Of a stretch of 10,638 bases of DNA, positions 6,780 to 10,638 are shown one piece after another; position 1 is the first letter of the stretch; every line of letters starts with the position of its first letter. A program made the translations under genes and the position numbers. Source of the stretch: Desulfobulbus sp. (lineage in GTDB: Bacteria; Desulfobacterota; Desulfobulbia; Desulfobulbales; Desulfobulbaceae); contig JAQUEZ010000208.1 of assembly GCA_028684915.1 (NCBI GenBank), positions 1-10,638 of the forward strand, in the 5' to 3' direction. The notes beneath the pieces are model-generated. The model did not search any database. It saw only the letters and a list, made by a program, of their open reading frames with translations, and was not told where the DNA came from.

Positions 6780-6802
6780 AAAACGGACATTATGTCCGTT
6801 TT
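6780..6802. promoter_or_regulatory. Palindrome 1 of 4, probable operator
   Basis: Perfect 11-bp arms AAAACGGACAT and ATGTCCGTTTT flank a single central T (6791). It is one of four similarly built sites within 161 bp. A one-base centre with symmetric A/T flanks favours a dimer-binding DNA site over an RNA terminator. Confidence 0.6.
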
Positions 6803-6803
6803 G

Positions 6804-6826
6804 GCGCCGCCCTGGCTGGGGGGCGC
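6804..6826 (+). other. GC-rich hairpin between palindromes 1 and 2
   Basis: GCGCCGCCC and GGGGGGCGC form nine pairs with one mismatch around a five-base loop, followed by TTTG. The T-run is too short for a confident terminator, and no rightward gene lies upstream. It may insulate the operator array or be incidental. Confidence 0.3.
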
Positions 6827-6836
6827 TTTGAGCGAA

Positions 6837-6859
6837 ATAACGGACATAATGTCCGTTTT
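6837..6859. promoter_or_regulatory. Palindrome 2 of 4, probable operator
   Basis: Nine-bp perfect arms AACGGACAT and ATGTCCGTT surround a central A (6848). Pairing resumes after one outer mismatch to give a 23-bp site. It shares the CGGACAT core with palindrome 1, with the complementary centre base. Centre-to-centre distance from palindrome 1 is 57 bp. Confidence 0.6.
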
Positions 6860-6874
6860 AGAGAGAGGAAGGTA

Positions 6875-6897
6875 AAAAACGAACTAAGTTCGTTTTT
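6875..6897. promoter_or_regulatory. Palindrome 3 of 4, probable operator
   Basis: Perfect 11-bp arms AAAAACGAACT and AGTTCGTTTTT flank a central A (6886). The outer AAAAACG is shared with the other sites, while the inner core is GAACT instead of GACAT. Its centre is 38 bp from palindrome 2. Confidence 0.6.
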
Positions 6898-6917
6898 GGT
6901 GCCTCGGTAGATTATCG

Positions 6918-6940
6918 AAAAACGAAACGGTTTCGTTTTT
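6918..6940. promoter_or_regulatory. Palindrome 4 of 4, probable operator
   Basis: Perfect 11-bp arms AAAAACGAAAC and GTTTCGTTTTT flank a central G (6929), 43 bp from the centre of palindrome 3. The core resembles the perfect palindrome at 6456-6469 upstream of the first Mor-type gene. The T-rich flank could also give weak leftward termination after the repressor gene, but the stem is AT-rich. Confidence 0.6.
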
Positions 6941-6982
6941 TCCTGTCGGTCAGGGATGGGGGAAACGGTATCAGCTCAGTTT

Positions 6983-7180
6983 TCAGAGAATGCGAGGGCG
7001 AGATTTATTTCGCTTAAAGCTGAATACGATAAAGAGCAGATAGCTTTCCACGTCCGTGAGAGTTAGTATCAAATCCTGTTTCGGTTGATACCACAAGGCT
7101 AACCATTTACCTAAAACAATATTTCCTAACATGAGTTGATCGTTAGCTGTTTTTATGGATTTTTCCTTCGTTTTTTTCAA
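6983..7180 (-). CDS. Doubtful small ORF overlapping the 3' end of the repressor gene
   Basis: A 65-codon leftward frame starts with TTG at 7180, has CGGAG about 8 bases upstream, and overlaps the last 38 bases of the repressor gene in another frame. The product is basic at both ends with a hydrophobic, aromatic middle (LGNIVLGKWLALWY and YLLFIVFSF). No family was recognised. An internal ATG at 7132 would give 49 residues. It may be a real small phage protein or chance. It is listed because the stretch between the repressor and the operator array is otherwise empty. Confidence 0.3.
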   Translation of the reverse strand: MKKTKEKSIKTANDQLMLGNIVLGKWLALWYQPKQDLILTLTDVESYLLFIVFSFKRNKSRPRIL

Positions 7181-7763
7181 CCCATCTCCGGAGGAATTCG
7201 CTTGCTATACGGATTTCATCTTCTGTGCCGAGCCTAATGATGCTGAATAATAAAAGCATGAACGATTCGTCATGTTCTTGCCTGACCTTGTATCCAAATT
7301 CATTTTTTATCGATACCACTTCAGAAAAGAGATCTGCTGTCAACAAGAGATCAGTGTAATCTTTTCCGAAATAATGAGGTTTCCCCTGGGGCCAACTATA
7401 TACGACCTGAGAGAACAAAGGGTTTTCTGTAAAAAAATCGTCAACATCGGACCTTGTTACGGGACAAGGCTCATTGGATTTTCTTCGACTGTAAAGCTCT
7501 ATTTCATCTTCAAGGGTAATGGAACGCATATTCCCTTTTCCCGTTAATAGCCAATCGGTGCTCGCACCGTAAGCGGATGCAACTTTAAAAGCCCACTCAA
7601 CTGGAAAGCTACCTCTGCCTTTTGCTCCCGATACTGTCTGGGGGGTAATGTTCAAAAAATCAGCCAGCTGCCCTTGCTTTTCCCACCTTGTTACAAGCGC
7701 AACCCTTACCCACACCTCTTCAAATTCAGTTTTTTCGGTATCTTTATCTTTATCTTTAACCAT
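7143..7763 (-). CDS. CI-type phage repressor with an unusual C-terminus
   Basis: The 206-residue protein has a CI-repressor helix-turn-helix (family PF07022 type). The HTH is GQLADFLNITPQTVSGAKGR (residues 31-50), followed by the characteristic SFPVEWAFKVASAYGASTDW and LLTG (52-75). It is probably the immunity repressor of the element, binding operators as a dimer. The N-terminus is a charged KDKDKD repeat. The C-terminal part (about 85-206) has no visible Ser-Lys S24 peptidase motif. It instead contains DVDDFFTENPLF, YFGKDYTDLLLTADLF and a helical end with FLRRWVEKNEG. Autocleavage after RecA activation is therefore unlikely. The ATG at 7763 has only a weak ribosome binding site. The gene is divergent from the Ner-like gene, the classic Mu immunity arrangement, and the four palindromes lie downstream of its 3' end. 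Confidence 0.82.
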   Translation of the reverse strand: MVKDKDKDTEKTEFEEVWVRVALVTRWEKQGQLADFLNITPQTVSGAKGRGSFPVEWAFKVASAYGASTDWLLTGKGNMRSITLEDEIELYSRRKSNEPCPVTRSDVDDFFTENPLFSQVVYSWPQGKPHYFGKDYTDLLLTADLFSEVVSIKNEFGYKVRQEHDESFMLLLFSIIRLGTEDEIRIASEFLRRWVEKNEGKIHKNS

Positions 7764-7783
7764 TAAACTCTACGCCACACTGG

Positions 7784-7813
7784 TTGATTTTGATTGACAA
7801 AATTTCGTATAAG
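7784..7813 (+). promoter_or_regulatory. Probable early promoter for the rightward operon
   Basis: TTGATT (7784-7789) and TATAAG (7808-7813) are separated by 18 bases, a fair sigma-70-type pair. A second possible -35, TTGACA, begins at 7794. The 127-bp repressor/Ner gap also contains repeated TTGATT/AATCAA elements that could be regulator half-sites. The divergent repressor promoter must lie in the same gap, with TATACG on the other strand as a candidate -10. Confidence 0.45.
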
Positions 7814-7890
7814 GCTTACTTGCAATGTAGTTTAATCCTAAATCAATGACACCGGCAGTAAGTTAAAGGCTAACAAGAAGGAGCCTCATC

Positions 7891-8178
7891 GTGAAGAACC
7901 AGATATGCGCCAAAAATACGAACGACTGGCATCCATGGGACATCAAAGCGGCCCTTGGCAAGAAAGGCTACAGCATGACCCGTGTTGGGCTGGAGAACGG
8001 CTACCACAAGGTTTCGCCGTTCGATGCCCTTCGAAAACCATGGCCCGCCATGGAACGCATCATCGCCAATATTATCGGCGTCGAGCCATGGGAGATCTGG
8101 CCATCCAGGTACGACGAGTTCAACCAGCCTATCCGAAAGCGCCGACGTTCATCCCCGCGCAACGGAAAGCATTCTTGA
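7891..8178 (+). CDS. ner: Ner-like early regulator
   Basis: The 95-residue protein belongs to the Ner/Nlp (SfsB) family of small DNA-binding proteins. In Mu, Ner dampens both early and repressor transcription. The family pattern is complete: DWHPWDIKAALGKKGYSMTR (residues 12-31), GLENGYHKVSPFDALRKPWP (33-52), then ERIIANIIGVEPWEIWPSRY (55-74). A basic tail, IRKRRRSSPR, follows. The start is the GTG at 7891, with AAGGAG at good spacing. Its position as first rightward gene, divergent from the repressor, is the Mu arrangement. It probably binds in the 7764-7890 gap. Confidence 0.92.
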   Translation: MKNQICAKNTNDWHPWDIKAALGKKGYSMTRVGLENGYHKVSPFDALRKPWPAMERIIANIIGVEPWEIWPSRYDEFNQPIRKRRRSSPRNGKHS

Positions 8179-8282
8179 GCCCGGCAGGATCAGGCATGAA
8201 CGTCATGCAACAAGGATTTTTTGAAAAAGTAGCATATCGGGTTCGAGTAGTCACTGTCTAAATACGAACAAGGAATAGACGC

Positions 8283-8828
8283 ATGGCTCCACGATCAAAC
8301 AAGGCAAAAAGAGCGGCAGAGGCCGGGCAAATGAACATTTTTGATGCATTGGCCACTTATACCGCCGCCAAAGAAGAAATTGCCGAACAGTGTGAGAATC
8401 AGCATGGGCAACGACAACGTGAATCCGCCAGCGAGGCCGAGGACTGCATTGAGATCGCTGCCGCCATCAAACGGAGCATCCGCGAAAGCGGCCTGAGCCG
8501 TGAACAGGTGTGCGACGCTATGAACGCCTACTGGGGCAGGAACGAAGAGAAGCACAAAACCGGCGAATGCCAGCGACCTCTCTCTTACGAGATGTTCAAC
8601 CACTACCTTTCCAAGCCGGTCGAATACCCGATAAAGGCCTACTTCCTCTTTGCCATCCACCGCATCACGCAATCACTGGAGCCCGCACGGGCCATTGTCG
8701 CTGCCGAAGGAGCGGAAGTTACCACCAAGGAAGATCTCGCCATGTTGGCCATTGGCAAGTTGGAAAAGAATATCTCGGAAATGCAACAGCTCAAGCGGGA
8801 GCTGAAGAAGCAAGGAATCAAGGGGTAA
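8283..8828 (+). CDS. Phage early protein of unknown function, 181 residues
   Basis: Function is not known. The layout (GLSREQVCDAMNAYWGR at residues 70-86, LSYEMFNHYLSK at 100-111, a short aromatic helix region, then DLAMLAIGKLEKNISEMQQL and a basic helical end) resembles a protein family often found just after Ner in Mu-like early operons. This is remembered similarity, not a search result. The REQV...MN segment followed by a second helix pair could be an HTH-like fold. The N-terminal 50 residues are polar and probably flexible. AAGGAA lies about 8 bases before the ATG. A 104-base gap, including a small inverted repeat (8194-8208), separates it from Ner. The next gene starts 11 bases after its stop. 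Confidence 0.8.
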   Translation: MAPRSNKAKRAAEAGQMNIFDALATYTAAKEEIAEQCENQHGQRQRESASEAEDCIEIAAAIKRSIRESGLSREQVCDAMNAYWGRNEEKHKTGECQRPLSYEMFNHYLSKPVEYPIKAYFLFAIHRITQSLEPARAIVAAEGAEVTTKEDLAMLAIGKLEKNISEMQQLKRELKKQGIKG

Positions 8829-8839
8829 GGAAAATTCAG

Positions 8840-9133
8840 ATGGAAGAAAAATATATCAATCAGGGTGTTTGCGAGTGCCTCTCTATATTTTTTTCCCTTT
8901 GCAGTCCTGAATTTAGGGAGCTAACCGCAAAGGAGATTGAGGCTGAAACGGGCTTCAAACCGGACAAGGTGTACCGTTACCTCAAAACCCTGGAACACAA
9001 GGGGATGATCCGAAAGTTCCTTGATCGGTGGGAATGTTCCCCCGAAATCGTCAGGGTAGCGGATGGATTCAAACGACATATCGCACGGAAACGCGCAGAA
9101 ATTGACGCCAAAGAACATGAATATCTTAGCTGA
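8840..9133 (+). CDS. Small winged-helix DNA-binding protein
   Basis: The 97-residue protein has an IclR/MarR-like winged helix-turn-helix. After an N-terminal helix (NQGVCECLSIFFSL), the HTH is LTAKEIEAETGFKPDKVYRY (residues 28-47), continued by LKTLEHKGMIRKFLDRWECS for the third helix end and wing. A basic, charged C-terminal helix follows (FKRHIARKRAEIDAKEHEYL). The ATG at 8840 was chosen because TAAGGA precedes it and translation starts just after the previous gene ends. An open frame runs further upstream, but that part shadows the 181-residue gene. A regulatory or accessory early role in the phage is likely. No sensor domain is present. Confidence 0.82.
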   Translation: MEEKYINQGVCECLSIFFSLCSPEFRELTAKEIEAETGFKPDKVYRYLKTLEHKGMIRKFLDRWECSPEIVRVADGFKRHIARKRAEIDAKEHEYLS

Positions 9134-9170
9134 TTCAGACAACCAAATCGAACACCGGAGGATGAAAACA

Positions 9171-9446
9171 ATGGGGGCTGCTGAACCAATTACAAAAACT
9201 GAAAACAAAGTGACCAATTTGTATCCTGCAGTAAGCGTCGCAGATGTCTGCGAAGATATTGAAACGATAAAAGGTGTTATCTCGTTTCTGGCCGATGTCG
9301 GATGCACAGGGCTTTTTAGTGGAGAAAATGGAATTAGGATCTCAGAAGAAGGGGATATCGGTTTGACCTATATTCTGAGAAACGTTGCCGATGAGCTGGA
9401 TAAAATATCGAGCTGTTGCGCGGCCAATTTGGCGCCAAAGGCATAA
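9171..9446 (+). CDS. Small hypothetical protein, paralogue of the following gene
   Basis: The 91-residue acidic protein has no recognised family. Its second half reads VISFLADVGCTGLFS, a loop, then GLTYILRNVADELDKIS, and matches the pattern of the next gene product. The ATG at 9171 was chosen because CGGAGG lies 9 bases upstream; the frame is open to 9063. Two cysteines sit near the end (SSCCAANL). No membrane segment or catalytic motif is visible. It starts 37 bases after the winged-helix gene and ends 26 bases before its paralogue, so it is part of the early operon. Confidence 0.68.
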   Translation: MGAAEPITKTENKVTNLYPAVSVADVCEDIETIKGVISFLADVGCTGLFSGENGIRISEEGDIGLTYILRNVADELDKISSCCAANLAPKA

Positions 9447-9472
9447 ACCTGAAAACCAGAGGGGTGAATTAA

Positions 9473-9673
9473 ATGGATGAACGAGACAAGGGCATTATGG
9501 CCCTCGATATTATAGGCAACTCCAGAGATGTGATCGCCTTTATCCGGGACGTTGCTAGTTGTCCTTCTATACGGGAAGAGCTTAAACCAGATGGATTCGA
9601 AGGCCTTACGCGGATTCTCGATCAAGTAAAGGATGAACTTCTCCAGGCATCCAATCTCCTTCAAGCGCGCTGA
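9473..9673 (+). CDS. Small hypothetical protein, paralogue of the preceding gene
   Basis: The 66-residue acidic helical protein has no recognised family. It contains DVIAFIRDVASCPSIREEL and GFEGLTRILDQVKDELLQAS, which align with the previous gene product over most of its length (pattern VI-F--DV--C, then GLT-IL--V-DEL). A good ribosome binding site, AGAGGGG, precedes the ATG at 9473. The stop lies 18 bases before the DUF3102-type gene. A helical bundle, or a small early protein that binds a partner, is plausible, but no function can be assigned. Confidence 0.72.
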   Translation: MDERDKGIMALDIIGNSRDVIAFIRDVASCPSIREELKPDGFEGLTRILDQVKDELLQASNLLQAR

Positions 9674-9691
9674 TACATAAAGGTGGCAATC

Positions 9692-10546
9692 ATGACAAAC
9701 AAAAGTGGATACGCCCAAGCGATTGTTGAAGATGCGGAGATTAAAATATACGAGGGGAAACAGGAGAGGCGTGCTGATCTCCAGGTGATCGACCAGCACA
9801 GGGTCGATGAAGAGGATCGTAAATTGGCCTTAAAAATGGCTGTGCCCTACCTTGACGGTCGTGAATACGACCTTCCAACCCTGACGGCTGAAATCAATTC
9901 CTATTTTGCATCCATGGCCACGGCCTACGTCGAGATAGGCCGCAGGCTTCTGGTTATCAAGAAGGTTGAGGGCCATGGGAATTTCACGAAATGGTTGGAA
10001 ACCAATTTTCCTGCATCTCCCCGGCAAGCACAGAAATTCATGAAAGTGGCCGCGAGGCTTGAGCAAGATCCGAAACTCAGAGGCCTGGCCAATGGCGGCA
10101 TCAATCAGGCGCTTGTCCTGCTCGACCTGCCGGAAGACGACCTTGAAGAGTTCAAGGAAGATGGCACCCTCTACGGCAAAAAGCTGGAGGAATGGCAGCT
10201 CAAGAGCAACAAGGAGTTGGCTGCAGAGCTTGAAAAGGAGCGCAAGAACCGGGACAAGATCATTGCCGAGGAAACAAAGGGATTGAAAGCTGAGAATGAT
10301 GCCCTGGTGAAAAAAAACAAAGAGCTGGAAAAATTTGTCCCAACTGATGACCCCAGCCCGGAATGGTCGTTAAGCCATGTCACTGAAATCACCAAGGCGG
10401 TTCTGGCTGTGGTCAACCTCGCCGAACAGTTTCTCTGCGATGAGAGACTTAAGGCGGATAAGGTCACACAGGCGAAAATAGAACAGCAACTCGACATTGT
10501 CCGTAAAGTCATAAGGGATATAGAAATTACAAATATACCGTTTTAG
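9692..10546 (+). CDS. DUF3102-type protein with coiled coil
   Basis: The 284-residue protein has a central region like DUF3102, found in phages and integrative elements. Visible signatures are LTAEINSYFASMATAYVEIG (64-83), RRLLVIKK, HGNFTKWLE (95-103) and SPRQAQKFMKVAARLE (109-124). A long charged coiled coil follows (about 165-215), then a C-terminal helical part with VTEITKAVLAVVNLAEQFL. The biochemical role of the family is not established; a DNA-binding or ParB/KorB-like accessory function is sometimes suspected. The ATG at 9692 has AAAGGTGG six bases upstream and is preferred to a GTG at 9683. It is the last complete gene of the rightward operon in the window. Confidence 0.82.
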   Translation: MTNKSGYAQAIVEDAEIKIYEGKQERRADLQVIDQHRVDEEDRKLALKMAVPYLDGREYDLPTLTAEINSYFASMATAYVEIGRRLLVIKKVEGHGNFTKWLETNFPASPRQAQKFMKVAARLEQDPKLRGLANGGINQALVLLDLPEDDLEEFKEDGTLYGKKLEEWQLKSNKELAAELEKERKNRDKIIAEETKGLKAENDALVKKNKELEKFVPTDDPSPEWSLSHVTEITKAVLAVVNLAEQFLCDERLKADKVTQAKIEQQLDIVRKVIRDIEITNIPF

Positions 10547-10638
10547 GGGAGATTGTTATATCCCACCAGCGTAGAGCGGGTGACCGTCGCAGTCGTTGTT
10601 CAAGTGCTGTTTTTTCGTCACCGCAAACCTTGACACCT
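10547..10638 (+). other. Right edge, no assignable gene
   Basis: No convincing start with a ribosome binding site is seen in these last 92 bases. One frame is open to the edge but lacks a start codon. A TTG at 10554 gives only about 27 codons. GCGGGTGAC and GTCACCGC form an imperfect inverted repeat spanning about 10576-10624. Confidence 0.4.

Noticed and set aside
6780..6940. CRISPR array
   Set aside because: The four units are palindromes of unequal core sequence with spacing of 38-57 bp between centres, and there are no constant repeats or adjacent cas genes.
6780..6940. Four intrinsic terminators
   Set aside because: The one-base centre and symmetric A/T flanks suit DNA-binding dyads. 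The stems are AT-rich with few GC pairs, and four in a row is excessive. Palindrome 4 might still terminate weakly.
8194..8208. Terminator after the Ner-like gene
   Set aside because: The 6-bp inverted repeat is separated from the following T-run by seven bases, and the next gene continues in the same direction.
8510..8839. Upstream extension of the winged-helix frame to an ATG at 8510
   Set aside because: This part lies inside the 181-residue gene in another frame, has low-complexity shadow composition, and the ATG at 8840 has its own ribosome binding site directly after the previous stop.
10554..10638. Next gene starting at TTG or further right
   Set aside because: The TTG frame closes after about 27 codons, and the frame open to the edge has no start codon with a ribosome binding site.

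Overview
The window looks like accessory, prophage-derived DNA built around transposable (Mu-like) phage genes. The host cannot be named from this sequence. Balanced base composition, Mor-, Ner- and Mu-transposase-type proteins and ordinary Shine-Dalgarno sites suggest a Gram-negative bacterium. A Desulfobacterota-type (deltaproteobacterial) host is a guess. No ordinary chromosomal gene, tRNA or rRNA was seen.

The left two thirds (1-6400) is transcribed leftward. In transcription order it holds a Mor/C-family activator (6400-6116), an unrecognised 339-residue coiled-coil protein (6049-5030), a tail assembly chaperone (4948-4664) with a probable -1 frameshift extension to 4515, and a tape measure protein (4528-2531). 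It continues with a second Mor/C-family activator that overlaps the tape measure gene by 4 bases (2534-2199), a 662-residue transposase (2072-84), and the first six codons of another gene. The transposase has a MuA-like DNA-binding N-terminus but an IS630-type DDE catalytic domain. No sheath, tube, baseplate, capsid or terminase gene is visible, so the tail chaperone and tape measure pair stands alone between regulators and a transposase. This is the strangest feature of the window.

The centre (about 6430-7890) is a control region. A G-rich stretch without convincing genes (6520-6780) is followed by four hyphenated palindromes of about 23 bp at 6780-6940. They share one layout but have two core sequences, which suggests operator sites. 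Next come a doubtful small ORF and a leftward CI-type repressor gene (7763-7143) whose C-terminus is not a LexA/S24 peptidase. A divergent promoter region follows.

The right third (7891-10546) is a compact rightward early operon. It holds a Ner-like regulator, a 181-residue phage early protein, a small winged-helix protein, two small proteins that look like paralogues of each other, and a DUF3102-type protein with a coiled coil. This resembles the left (immunity and early) end of a Mu-like phage. Two readings fit. Either one element has two divergent arms around a shared immunity region, or a Mu-like prophage end abuts a second, unusual transposable element or satellite carrying tail genes. 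The sequence shown cannot decide between them.
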